A stretch of 64,000 bases of DNA from Mactra quadrangularis (GCA_025267735.1 CM046303.1:55693403-55757402), one strand, 5' to 3'. Positions 10,884 through 22,050 are shown, numbered from the stretch's first letter. Program-made: numbers and translations. Notes: generated by a model not told the origin, from the sequence alone.

Positions 10884-13800
10884 TTATAGTTGACCACAAT
10901 GTGCAATTTCAATTTTCTGGAATGTTTTACCACTCTCTGATCCGTACTTTTCAATTTTCTTCACAACATCCACACCTTCAACAACACTTCCAAATACAAC
11001 ATGTTTACCATCAAGCCTGTAGATGTGTTTGAAAAACAGTAATATACATGTAATTGACATTCATATAATATACAGTTTTCAGCAGGAAAAAATAATCCTA
11101 CAGTGTTCGACTGTAAGTCTTTAATATTGATGCTTAATTAACTTGAATTTCAAAATGTTTAACATAAATCTTACGTGTAATTTAACACATATAATCCTGA
11201 ATGACACAAGGAAATTATAGTTACACATCCTTTATCACTTGAATGAAACATTTTTTAAGGTAGCTCCACACTTTACCAATTAATTTTCGACTTTCCTTCG
11301 ATCTTGCTCAAATTAAGTACACATGTCAATTAAAGTGTCGTCTTTTCGGTTTTGGTGTTCAAAATGATTAAAACGTTGCCATAATATAAAATGTGCATGC
11401 ACTTATATAATTCTAATACACGTGTAAGTGTTCATAAATGGAGCTGATATATACTCACGATTCTGTTCTTGTTGTACATATAAAAAACTGTGATCCATTG
11501 GTGTTTGGTCCAGAATTAGCCATTGAAAGTATACCTAGAAGAAAACAGATGTGTTCAAACCATTTATACTATAACTTAAAAAATGTGTGTAGAAAGACAA
11601 CTAAATACATCAGCATCAACAATTTTGCATAAGATATAGAGGATATTCGTCGATGTCGGAGTAAGATCGATTTATACATGTATTTCACCGTGTGAGCTCA
11701 GAAAACATATTATATTGTCATTGTCACGTGGTTGTATATTTTATATAATAAATTGTACATGTTCACACTGGTCTATTGACCTATTGATTTCAAAAATAAA
11801 ATCTTCTTCTTATTATTTTCACGAATGGCGTAGTGAAAATATAAACCGATATTTTCATCAAATAACAGCAATTCACCGTAAAGCTTGACAGAAATATCCT
11901 TATTTTACAGGGTAAGTCTAAACAACATATTCTCAAGAGTAGCATAGCCACAAGTGAGTTACTATCTCTGGACTTAATATTTGAAATGAGAATTAATCTT
12001 ACATCATACATATATGTTGGTATCCTGAGATGACCATTTTTCAGAATATAACATATTGTTTTGGAATTATGATATGTATATATATAGTGATTAATTTGCC
12101 ATGGAAAAAGAAATCATCAAACCTGGTCCTGTGTGCCTCAGTTGGAAGTTTTCATCCTCGAACTTCTCACCATAAATACTTTTCCCCCCAGTGCCATCAT
12201 GATTTGTAAAATCACCACCCTGACACATAAAGCCTGGAATAACACGATGAAATGAACTTCCCTTGTAACCAAATCCTTTCTCATCAGTACAGAGGGCACG
12301 AAAGTTTTCTGTAATGTATAATAGAATACATGCTAGTACAGTACAGCATTTTTAGAGCTTAGAGGCGAACGTTAAAATCTTATTTTTGCTGAAGCAAAAA
12401 TGTCAGATCCTGCAATGAATTTATTGGGAATGCTTGTGAACACCTACATTTAAAGAAATGACCGACCTTTGGGAAATTCTATATTTTTATTCTACAAATT
12501 GTTCAACACAGTTATGAAGAGCACATTATAGCCCAAAGTCCCATATAAATAATTATGTCAGATTGTAGGTGGGTGGCTAATAAATTTCTTGTAAGGCATA
12601 TTTCTTTGGTGAGATAAACTAGTCATTCCACTGACATTTTTTGTGTAAATCACGTCTATACTTCCTTTTATTTTGACTTTGTAACGTTTCAATCCGTTTT
12701 TTTCTAACCATTCATTTCTTTGACTAAAAGAGGTAGATGGTGCAGGTCTAACACATTTTCAATGACTTTGTTTTACCTACATTACACATTTTGACAATTT
12801 AAATCAAGATATCTAATATTTAAAGAAAAGAAGAGTTACATACCTGCTGTTTTAGGAACCACATCCGATCGAAGCTGAAATACAAAGAACACAAGTTATA
12901 TTTACTTTACTTTATTTCAAAGTGATTAAAGGCCACCGGCCCATACACATATATATACAATAAAATACTTGTACATTATGATAAGAAGATAGATAGCAAA
13001 CTTTTAACAAATTGTATACAAAAAAAACCAATTAGTAGTTATAATGTTATACATTAGCCTTAATAAATATTCAGAGAAAACATCAAAATGTGCTTATACA
13101 TTTATACATAATAACTGTGTTGCTAAATATAAACAATTAATTTGATATTTAGTTTAATTATCAACATTTTTAATAAATTCACTTCTAATTTTGAAGGAAT
13201 GGTATAGATATGTGGCTAGATTACGAATTACAGTTACACTTTTACTCGACATTAAATGGATAAAGTCATCTAGTGTTGGAGATTTCCAAAATTTTTCATT
13301 AATGTAAGCAGACCTTATATCTTTATATAGAGGACAAACTAAAGTGAAATGTAATTCATCCTCTACTAAAGATTCACAATAAAAACATGTACGATATTCT
13401 CTATCTACCCCATAATAGCGCCCTTGTTCTATCATCAAATTGTGAGCTGAACTTCGGAAATTTGACAGGCATGATCTAAATTTTGGTATATCAATTACTG
13501 AAACATAAAGTTCTTTTTCAAAACATGGTTTGAACTGTTTGTAATAAAGTAATTTTGAACTATTGGAACATTCTTCAGCCCACAATTGAAGATATTGGTC
13601 TTTAAGACAAGTTGTATACTGATAAATGAACAATTTTGAGTTTTGAACAGACTGCATATCCCAAACATAACCAAAACCATTTGTTTGCAATTCCCTCCTT
13701 ACATCTGATACCCAATTGTCATAACCTAGACTATCATAATGTTTCAACATATTATAACATAATTTTACATATCTTGTATTTGGAAGTGAAAGAATTCTTA

Positions 13801-16800
13801 GCCAAAATTTAATACATCTTTTTGAGGCTGAAATATACATTGGAAATCTCCCTAAATCGCCTATTACAGCTTTATTACAACTTTTAAAACTTACATTCAA
13901 AAATTTTTTACAGACAAAAATATGTACATTTTCAATGGAAGGTATTTTTTTCAACCCCCATAACTCAGAACCATACAACAAAATTGGTGCAATTTTAGAG
14001 TCAAATATCTTGAAAAACGTACTATAAGGTATTAAACCTAACTTTAATAATGATGCAAAAACATACATAAAAACTTTTCTACCCTTGTCAGCCATAGCAT
14101 TACCCATTCTGTACAGTGATAATCTGTTAGTAAATAAAACACCAACATAAGTAAAATCTTTAACAACAGATAATTGTTCACCCTTATAAAACCACTTCTC
14201 TCTTGAAGCTAAAGAACCACCCTTTTTAAAAACGACTACCTTGGTTTTTTGGATATTTACTGTGAGTTTATAATCATCACAAAATTTACTAAGAATGTTC
14301 AATTCTTTCTGTAGACCGTTAATAGTGTCAGATGTAAGAGCTATATCGTCAGCAAACATAAGTAGAAAAATTTCAGTAAGATCAGGGAATAATTGGATAC
14401 CTCTTATATCATTGTTCTTTAATTCGGTTTCAAGTTGGTTTATAAACAATAAAAATAGTATAGGACTCATTTTACAACCCTGTCTTAAACCGACTGGACA
14501 TGAAAAACTATTTGAATATCCGTTATTGGTTCGAACACAAGCCGTTACATTTTTATACACAGCCTTAATTGCTGACAATAACTTGCCTGATATACCATTT
14601 TTACATAATATGTTATACAACAAAGGTCTATTTACAGAATCAAATGCCTTTTGAAAATCTATAAAAGCTACATATACAGCTTTTCTCTTCAAACTAAAGT
14701 ATTTATTAACTATTGAGTATAAGACAAATGCATTATCAATGGTGCAATAATTTTCTCGAAAGCCTGCTTGGCACTCAGAAATATTTTGATAAATATTTAC
14801 ATAAAATGTTAACCTCTTAGTAAGAATTGACAAATATATTTTGCTGAAGATATCTAAAAGTGATATACCACGATAATTATTGCAACAGTTGGCATTTCCT
14901 GCCTTGTAAAGTGGCACTAAAACTTGTTTGGCCCACAGTAAAGGGAACTCACTAGATTCAAAAAGTCTATTAAAAAACATGATTAAAAAAGGAAGAATAC
15001 AGTATAAGCCAATAGTAAAATGCTGTGCATGTAGAATGCCTGACGATGACTTATTGACATTTAAGCTTATTATACTATCAATAATTTCATTTTCTTGAAT
15101 AGGCGAATTTAATATTAGATCTGAAATTTCATCCATGTTTTCATTTTCAATGTGTATATCATCCTGTAATTGCGTATCAGACTCATTTATGTCATTACTA
15201 GAGAATAGCTGGCTAAAATGATCATACCAAGAGTCTTTAGAAATCTTTTGTTCAACAGGTTTATGACTGATAAGTTTTTTAATTTCTTTCCAAAAACATT
15301 TTGGATTTTTCACAGAGGATTCTAGCTTATTAACATGTTTCTTCGTGAAATCATTTTGTTTTTTTCTACATAAATTTTTATACTCTTTTTTAATAGCTTG
15401 ATATTCATTTAAATCTTGTAAACTTCGACTTGCCCTAAATTTTCTGAGACTTCTTACTGACCGCTGTTTTAATATTTTACATTCATTGTCAAACCAAGAA
15501 TTATTTATTTTTCTAGGTTTCTTACATTGTTTTGGAAAAGAAAAAGCTTTACTATTTTCTATAAGAATATCTTGGAAACATTTCAGAATATCATCAACAG
15601 AAGATAATGGGTCACGTAACATTACATCGAATTCATCAGCTTTGTTTGACATAATATAATCTGATAGATTATTTAAGTAAACAATATTATTCTCAACATT
15701 AAAGTTAAACAATAAAGACTCTGTATCATTTGTATCATCAACAGTGTCATTATCATCAATTATATTTGTAACAAATGATTGAATATACAATACAATTGGT
15801 AAATGGTCACTTTCTGATCTATTGATAATTTCAAAATTTTTTACATAATTTATTATACTTTGAGAAACTATAAAATAGTCTATTGTGCTACAGCCATTTA
15901 AATTCATAAAGGTAAAGTCACCAATATCTTTATCAGACCCAAAACGACCATTTACAATTAGACTATCATGTGATATACAGAATTGTAATAATTCAACACC
16001 ATATTTATTCACTTTGTCATCTTTAGATGACCTACTAGTAAAGTTATTGTTCATAAATAAATCTTGATATTCACACAGTTCTGGAATGTTATTATTTAAT
16101 GTTATAAAGTCAGGATCTCTACCTGTCCTAGCATTAAAATCACCACATAGTATCATAGGTATATGTAGAAGCTGATTCTCAATGATAATTTCCTCCAACA
16201 ATGTCATAACAGTGCTAGGTACATGTTTCAGTAATGGAGAATTTTCAGGAGGATTATAGATAGAACAAAATAATATATCACTATCTGATCCAAATATTGA
16301 CTTGTCGATTAACAATAATACACCATGTTGGAAATTTTTACATACATGTTTCACTTTGTCAGCTATATTATTTTTAACAAATATAGATATACCACCCATG
16401 TTTCTACCACCTTTAGCTGAGGGTATAGAGAAACAATGAAACCTTTGATATTCATTGAATGCATTAGAACAAGAGTCATATTCTGTTAACCATGTTTCTT
16501 GTATTGAAATAATATCATATTTATTGAGGAAATTAATAACGTCAGAATTACTTAAAGCTTTATTTAAACCGCTTATGTTCCAGGAAATAATTGAACAATC
16601 CTGTGTAGGGCTTCGACCAGTATCCTATTGTTGCCATGTTTGAGGTTCAGATTCCATTTCTTCATGTGATGCAGGATCAATATGTTTGCGGCTTACTCTT
16701 TTAAAAACACGTGTTGAGTCTTGGACATCAGATTTCTTTTGTTTAAAAAGTTTACCATTTTTGTAATACCCATAGTAGCCCCGTTGATTTAACAGTTTTA

Positions 16801-18654
16801 GTTGTCTGCGTTGGTTATATGTAAGATCATTTGAGATCCTAATTCCCTTGCTTCTCAATTGGTCCCTGTATTCAAAAAGCTTCATTTTTGTATCATAACT
16901 TTCAAATTTAGCTACTATCATACGTGCTTGATCTAAACTTTCACCAATACGTCTAGCATGTATGATATTTCTATTCATATTTGGATTTTCAGTTTCATTT
17001 ATGACATTAAGGACACATTCATTTATTTTTGTAGACAGATTTTCATCTTTGTCCTCCTCAACACCAAAGATTCTCAATGAATGTTTTAGTTTATTCATTT
17101 CAAGATTTTCAACCTGGTTTTCTAAATGCTGCAATCTATCAGTTATAACATCATTTTCATAAGATGCTGCATGCATATCATTAGACAATGCTTCTGTTTC
17201 TAGACTAATTCCTTCCATTTTATTTTCTATGAAGCTAATTAACTGTTGTACTGCTGTACTGCGGAAAATTCTTACAGTACTTAAAGCCTTACTGTTGTAC
17301 TTCTGTACTGCGGAAAATTCTTACAGTACTTAAAGCCTTACTGTTGTACTGCTGTACTGCGGAAAATTCTTACAGTACTTAAAGCCTTACTGTTGTACTG
17401 CGGAAAATTCTTACAGTACTTAAAGCCTAACTGTTGTACTGCTGTACTGCGGAAAATTCTTACAGTAAGGCTACACTGTTGTACTGCTGTACTGCGGAAA
17501 ATACTTACAGTAAGGCTATACTGTTGTACTTCTGTACTGCGGAAAATTCTTACAGTAAGGCTTTATTGCTGTACTGCTATACTGTTGTTACTGCTGTCTT
17601 CACATACATATTATATTAAAGCTAAAGAAAAAACTGTGGTTTCAATTCATACCTTTGGTTTATAACAAGTTGCACACTTCTTCCATTTAATACAAATTGT
17701 AGTATCTTTTATGAATCGAACAAGCTTTTGAAACGAAATGCTTTCATTACAATAAGCTAGCTGAGGGTATGATAATCCTCTTTTTTCTGATGCAAAAACA
17801 AAATAATGATAACATTCTGAATACTAGCGAAGAGACTAATATCCACCGGTACTTTATTTCGACACATCTTAATTACGACGCCATTTTTGTTTTGGCCTCG
17901 ATTTCGATTTTGGGTTACCCTGTGACGTCATTCCCGCGCTTTTCCGATAGTAAGCAGTACGGTGATTTCTTACCGCCAAAATGTGAAGAGTCAGGGATTT
18001 TGAGGGAGTCTTTTGACACCATTTCCCGTGAAACACTGAAAAATGGTGTTTTTTCTTATACTTTCTTAGAATAGTTTTGAAAATGTCGTTTTCTCAAACA
18101 TAATAAATATGACAGACAGATTGGCATCCCTTATTTCTCGTTATTTTAAGAAAGTCACGTGACAGGTAGTGTACTTTCGTTTTGGTATGATTAAAAATAG
18201 AAACCAATCAAATGCGTCGTTTCTCTGTCAGCCATATTGGAAATCTCCACTTAACATATTTTAATTTCTTGATTTCTACGATAGCTTTCAGTTATTAATA
18301 AACGTTGTAAAAGATGGACAAATGAATAAACTATTTATAGTTAGGGTCATTTGTTAGTTGAAGCCTTATTTTGTAACGGTATATTATACATGTAGTCATA
18401 GTTTCTTAGGAGCGTCGGAACTACGTACACTAGGATAATTCATTTTTTCCATGAAAAATTTTACTTTTCGAAGCAGTCTTTCAAAATGGCGACCATGTGG
18501 TTTCAAGTTTACTGTTCTCACAATTAAACTGTTTGAGATTGATCCATGTAGGCCTAAGTTTTAAATAAAAATTTAACACACATACCTCAAAAACTATTCT
18601 TCCAATATAATTGCCACCAGCCGTCACGTCAAAGAAAACTCGTGGTAGAGACAT
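10884..18654 (-). CDS. Cyclophilin A-type peptidyl-prolyl isomerase, copy C (Trp121 replaced by Ser)
   Basis: Five minus-strand exons: 18654-18586, 12874-12844, 12308-12123, 11534-11459 and 11016-10884, giving 164 residues with no stop or frameshift. It starts [14 protein letters not shown] and ends IEIAHCGQL. Arg55, Phe60, Met61, Gln63, Phe113 and His126 are kept ([30 protein letters not shown]). At the exon 4/5 junction the codon is TC|G, so Trp121 of the family is Ser (RTESLDGKH). The neighbouring motif is MANSGPN rather than MANAGPN. Trp121 is known to contact cyclosporin A, so lowered drug binding with retained isomerase activity is inferred. Intron 1 is 5.7 kb because a LINE of about 4.7 kb sits in it in the same orientation. 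Exon 5 is one codon shorter than in B. It is the most diverged of the three copies. Confidence 0.94.
13154..16624 (-). CDS. LINE ORF2: AP-type endonuclease plus reverse transcriptase
   Basis: The open frame runs from the codon after the ORF1 stop (16,624) to 13,154, 1156 codons plus stop. The endonuclease domain begins IISWNISGL (Asn) and IQETWL (Glu) and continues with CGDFNAR and SDHLPI. Reverse transcriptase follows, with [11 protein letters not shown] (motif A), [10 protein letters not shown] and FADDIAL (catalytic Asp pair). Near the C-terminus [18 protein letters not shown] is a Cys/His metal-binding-like motif. The first AUG in frame is at 16,399, after the Asn and Glu catalytic motifs. 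A protein begun there would lack essential endonuclease residues, so ORF2 is probably reached by readthrough, re-initiation or a non-AUG start. It would nick target DNA and copy the element RNA in the nucleus. Confidence 0.92.
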   Translation of the reverse strand, partial: DTGRSPTQDCSIISWNISGLNKALSNSDVINFLNKYDIISIQETWLTEYDSCSNAFNEYQRFHCFSIPSAKGGRNMGGISIFVKNNIADKVKHVCKNFQHGVLLLIDKSIFGSDSDILFCSIYNPPENSPLLKHVPSTVMTLLEEIIIENQLLHIPMILCGDFNARTGRDPDFITLNNNIPELCEYQDLFMNNNFTSRSSKDDKVNKYGVELLQFCISHDSLIVNGRFGSDKDIGDFTFMNLNGCSTIDYFIVSQSIINYVKNFEIINRSESDHLPIVLYIQSFVTNIIDDNDTVDDTNDTESLLFNFNVENNIVYLNNLSDYIMSNKADEFDVMLRDPLSSVDDILKCFQDILIENSKAFSFPKQCKKPRKINNSWFDNECKILKQRSVRSLRKFRASRSLQDLNEYQAIKKEYKNLCRKKQNDFTKKHVNKLESSVKNPKCFWKEIKKLISHKPVEQKISKDSWYDHFSQLFSSNDINESDTQLQDDIHIENENMDEISDLILNSPIQENEIIDSIISLNVNKSSSGILHAQHFTIGLYCILPFLIMFFNRLFESSEFPLLWAKQVLVPLYKAGNANCCNNYRGISLLDIFSKIYLSILTKRLTFYVNIYQNISECQAGFRENYCTIDNAFVLYSIVNKYFSLKRKAVYVAFIDFQKAFDSVNRPLLYNILCKNGISGKLLSAIKAVYKNVTACVRTNNGYSNSFSCPVGLRQGCKMSPILFLLFINQLETELKNNDIRGIQLFPDLTEIFLLMFADDIALTSDTINGLQKELNILSKFCDDYKLTVNIQKTKVVVFKKGGSLASREKWFYKGEQLSVVKDFTYVGVLFTNRLSLYRMGNAMADKGRKVFMYVFASLLKLGLIPYSTFFKIFDSKIAPILLYGSELWGLKKIPSIENVHIFVCKKFLNVSFKSCNKAVIGDLGRFPMYISASKRCIKFWLRILSLPNTRYVKLCYNMLKHYDSLGYDNWVSDVRRELQTNGFGYVWDMQSVQNSKLFIYQYTTCLKDQYLQLWAEECSNSSKLLYYKQFKPCFEKELYVSVIDIPKFRSCLSNFRSSAHNLMIEQGRYYGVDREYRTCFYCESLVEDELHFTLVCPLYKDIRSAYINEKFWKSPTLDDFIHLMSSKSVTVIRNLATYLYHSFKIRSEFIKNVDN
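16625..17218 (-). CDS. LINE ORF1: L1-like RNA-binding chaperone protein
   Basis: 197 residues. The first about 45 residues have a coiled-coil-like heptad pattern ([15 protein letters not shown]). They are followed by an RRM-like segment starting [15 protein letters not shown] and a C-terminal segment with [19 protein letters not shown] and [15 protein letters not shown]. The order coiled coil, RRM, C-terminal domain is that of L1-type ORF1 proteins, which bind element RNA as trimers. No CCHC knuckle is seen. It ends at UAG (16,627-16,625) in the same frame as ORF2. The frame is open upstream of the chosen ATG into the last array unit, so a longer N-terminus is possible. Confidence 0.8.
   Translation of the reverse strand: MEGISLETEALSNDMHAASYENDVITDRLQHLENQVENLEMNKLKHSLRIFGVEEDKDENLSTKINECVLNVINETENPNMNRNIIHARRIGESLDQARMIVAKFESYDTKMKLFEYRDQLRSKGIRISNDLTYNQRRQLKLLNQRGYYGYYKNGKLFKQKKSDVQDSTRVFKRVSRKHIDPASHEEMESEPQTWQQ
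17234..17590. repeat. 49-bp tandem repeat array abutting LINE ORF1
   Basis: About seven copies of a unit of about 49 bp contain GTACTGCTGTACTGCGGAAA and TTCTTACAGTA. Some units lack the ACTTAAAGCCTTA segment. The array ends about 15 bp before the ORF1 start codon, so it is probably the 5'UTR of the LINE, like the monomers of some L1 families. An unrelated minisatellite next to a truncated LINE is the alternative. Confidence 0.8.
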
Positions 18655-19020
18655 TTTAGAATTTATTTTCTAATTTTATGAAAATACATGATGTTTAAAT
18701 GTTTAAAACGTATGCACAACAGCAACCAACGCTGTAAATTACTAGTTGGCCGGGTAGACATGCACCCGATAGTTAATCGATGCGTAAAATATTCTAGACA
18801 CGCCTGCGTTTTTCTAAACATTTTAATTTTATTACAATTTGCACTTTTATTACAAAACGGGTCACTGCGAGGCAAGAATTTATTTCGTTCTGAAAATGAT
18901 AGATATGGATGTTTATAACCTCTATAGTGATTGCAAACCAAAGCCGGACTGACAAATTCAAATTCAGGCATCGCGTGTGAGCTCATCTGATAAGCCATAA
19001 CCATGAAGCATTTGAAGAGT
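18655..19020. other. 5' flank of cyclophilin copy C
   Basis: This is the counterpart of 9,422-9,730. It carries the presumed promoter of copy C. The open frames on both strands are not conserved as protein between the two copies and are judged non-coding. Confidence 0.6.
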
Positions 19021-20227
19021 TACAAATATTATCTATAACTTGACTTGAAATGGGAAAGGGACAATTACTCTAGTCAGAGTTGAAAAGAGTACGTGCATCG
19101 CCCCCGAAAATTAGTTTAACAGTAACACACACTAAAGGAAAATCATATGCATTGAGCTCAACATATCAAATAATTTTTGGAAACATCCGGTCATCCTGAA
19201 GCAATTTGCATGGTATGCAAATTAGGCCCGCCATTACCGATTTAACACAATAACCAATTATGATATGATATTAAAATGTGTCTGTCCCCATGCTAGTAGG
19301 GTTTAGCAATCATATGATAGCACCTTCAACACGATTAGATGATTTGCATACGCAAATGTATGCAAATTAGGCATTTCCAAGTGAACTGATAATCAAATGA
19401 ACAATTTTTATTCATATTAAAGTATTGAAAAAATGATATTTTGCATATCATGCGTAAGTAATTTTGTAATGCATAACTTTATATGTTTCATATTTATCAA
19501 ACAAATGATACTATGCTAACTTGCTTTGTAATGATATCATATGAACATGCATTTTTAGGGTGAAGGACCAAAGCCATTTTGTATCATACAATGCGCAAAT
19601 AAACGGGTTATTCTTTGAAAACAATCAGGTCTTGTCTCACATTTTCTCTTTATTTGACAATGAGTGATATAACAAAAATTACCATAATATGCTTCATTTG
19701 TTTCCCGTTTGTAATGATTATGTATGTTCTATATAGCTCCAATTTGAATTTCAACAAGTTTTTCGGGACAATAAAAATAAACCGAGCAATCTGTCAATTG
19801 GAACCCAATTTTGCTCGGTTAAATTTCTTTGTCCGGAATGTCCATTTTGATTATGGGACCAGACATTTATCAAACATAAACAACATAAACAATGAAATAA
19901 ATGTTTAAAACGTGTTTATTATTTCCGTATGACTTGTTATTACCGTGTTATAGGCAACTAATGCAAATGATATGAAAGTTTAAATGTTGCAATTTTATTA
20001 AGAACCTCTTTCGTTTGCACGCAATATTGCACAATTGATGCATGCATGAATTTTAGTGTTTTAATACTTTTCCATAAATGTTAATACATGTAGTATTGAT
20101 TTGACATGCATACTCGTCATACACGGATGCTTTCAGCTCAATATGATGTTTCGAGTTGGTGTTCGGTTAAATCAAAACCAAATAATGGAAAAAACGTAAA
20201 TTAATTTGTAGCGTAGTATTACGAAAA

Positions 20228-20593
20228 TTAGAGACTTTAGTCAGTTATCTTTCCCTGATAAAATCTGAAGCAATCCAATTGGTAAGTAGGTCCTTACAGT
20301 TGGAATCCTCAGATTTTATCATTGAATTCCTGTGTAAGGATAACAAAATATTTCATCCAATATATTTCTTGTTAACGAAGATATTTACAGAAGTGATGAA
20401 CTTTAGATAGTTCTTTACCCTTAAAATACTTAGCTTGAATTTCAAACAAATTAAATGATTTACGAAAAAGTTATTTATTATTAATTTTGGCAAATTGGCA
20501 TTGAAAAGTAAGAGTAAAATCAGAGTAATCCAACTAATTGGACCTACCTATTTGAAGAGTATACAAGGGGAGATAACTGACTAAGGTCCCTTA
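20228..20593. mobile_element. Inverted-repeat element (MITE-like)
   Basis: The left end TTAGTCAGTTATCT (20,237-20,250) and its inverted copy AGATAACTGACTAA (20,571-20,584) lie in longer imperfect inverted ends of about 23 bp (AGAGACTTTAGTCAG against GGGACCTTAGTCAG). Internal words around AATCCAATTGG and AGGTCC are also mirrored. No coding capacity and no sure target duplication were seen. Confidence 0.6.
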
Positions 20594-21499
20594 TTGCTAC
20601 ATTTTTAAATAGTCGTTATTACCTATAAAGAGTTATTTCTAAATTGATTTCTAAATTACCAGGTAGCATGATTTGTTAATATTGCGCTTGGTAATGTTAT
20701 TCGTGAAATTTTAAATTTATTTGTATTCTGCTTACGCTTCGTCATACTTGCTAATTTTACATATTCCTGTTTTATTTGTGCCATATGTTTGAAATTTCCA
20801 TAGTTCAAATAAGATAGAAAAATACATAGAAAACTAGACACAAAAAAAACTAGACACAACTACGATAATCATTTCCCAAGGCTATATTGGGGGAACTGGA
20901 TAAATAAACCCTTAAGGCAATGCATATTCATACAATACGCAAATTGTAATACACAATGCATTCCTCGAGACACGTTTATTACATTTTCTGTCATATTGCA
21001 ATATACTAACGTGTATTAAGTGTTAATAATTGGCTCTCATCAGTTTGACGGCATTATTTATACCGTGTATTGTCATTGCCATGAAAACTGTATAAAACAG
21101 CAATGACATACTCTAGTTCATGATGACATGATAAATAACTCCATATGCATACAATACTAGCATAGGCAAATATACAAAATTTCGAATTCATTATAATCAT
21201 TAAAATAATATTCGTCTTAGCATGTAGCCAAATTGCATCTCCAAATATAATCAGCAGAATGAAAAAAGTGTTATTCAACATAATGAAAAAATAAAATTGA
21301 CAGGTACATTTTATACCGCAAGTTTTCAGCAACGAACCAGCGTTTGCTAAAAAACTCCAATTTATGCCCATCAGGAAAATGTTTCACTTAAAACGTGCTC
21401 ATTTCATGCCAGTGTTTGAAAACTTTTACATTATATTATTATAGTCACTTGAACATCAAACAAAATAGGATAACATGTAAATATCAAAGATTATCAATT

Positions 21500-22050
21500 A
21501 TTAAGGTTTACAAACAGTACGTTTGTATCTATTGTAGTATGTCACATTGTAGCTATTGAAGCAGGTCAAACTAACTATTGTAGTATGTTACGTGGTAGCT
21601 TTTGTAGAATGTCACACTGTAGTATGCCACTATGTTGTTTTGTAGTATGTCACTATGAAGATATCGTAGTATGTCACATTGTTGCTAATTGTAGTATGTC
21701 ACTATGAAGATATCGTAGTATGTCACATTGTTGCTAATTGTAGTATGTCACATTGAATCTATTGTAGTATATCACAATGTAGCCATTGTAGTATGTCACA
21801 TAGAAGCTATTGTAGTATGTCACATAGAAGCTATTATAGTATGCCACATTGAAGCCATTGTAGTATGTCACATTGAAGCCATTGTAGTATGTCACTATGT
21901 AGGTATTGTCGTATATCACATTGAAGCTATTGCAGTATGTCACATTGAAACTACTGTAGCTATTGCAGTATGTCACATTGAAGCTATTGTAGTATATCAC
22001 AATGTAGCTATTGCAGTATGTCACATTGAAGCTATTGTAGTATGTAATGG
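21500..22050. repeat. 24-bp minisatellite (ATTGTAGTATGTCACATTGAAGCT)
   Basis: About 20 copies, regular between 21,720 and 22,050 and more decayed to the left. Because 24 is a multiple of 3, long open frames arise on both strands (118 and 140 codons). No start context, splice sites or conserved domain support coding. Confidence 0.9.

Larger units (their letters stand above)
12901..17605 (-). mobile_element. L1-like non-LTR retrotransposon (LINE), near full length
   Basis: Same-sense insertion in intron 1 of cyclophilin C. Minus-strand order: 49-bp repeat array (17,590-17,234), ORF1 (17,218-16,625), ORF2 with endonuclease and reverse transcriptase (16,624-13,154), about 250 bp of 3'UTR, and a short repeated tail AATAAAGTAAAGTAAA ending at 12,901. 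The word TTATATT occurs at both borders (12,896-12,902 and 17,611-17,617) and is a weak candidate target-site duplication. Both frames are uninterrupted except for one UAG between them, so the copy looks young. The clade was not settled. Confidence 0.85.

Noticed and set aside
14295..14654. 119-codon plus-strand frame inside the LINE
   Set aside because: A shadow of the reverse transcriptase frame on the other strand.
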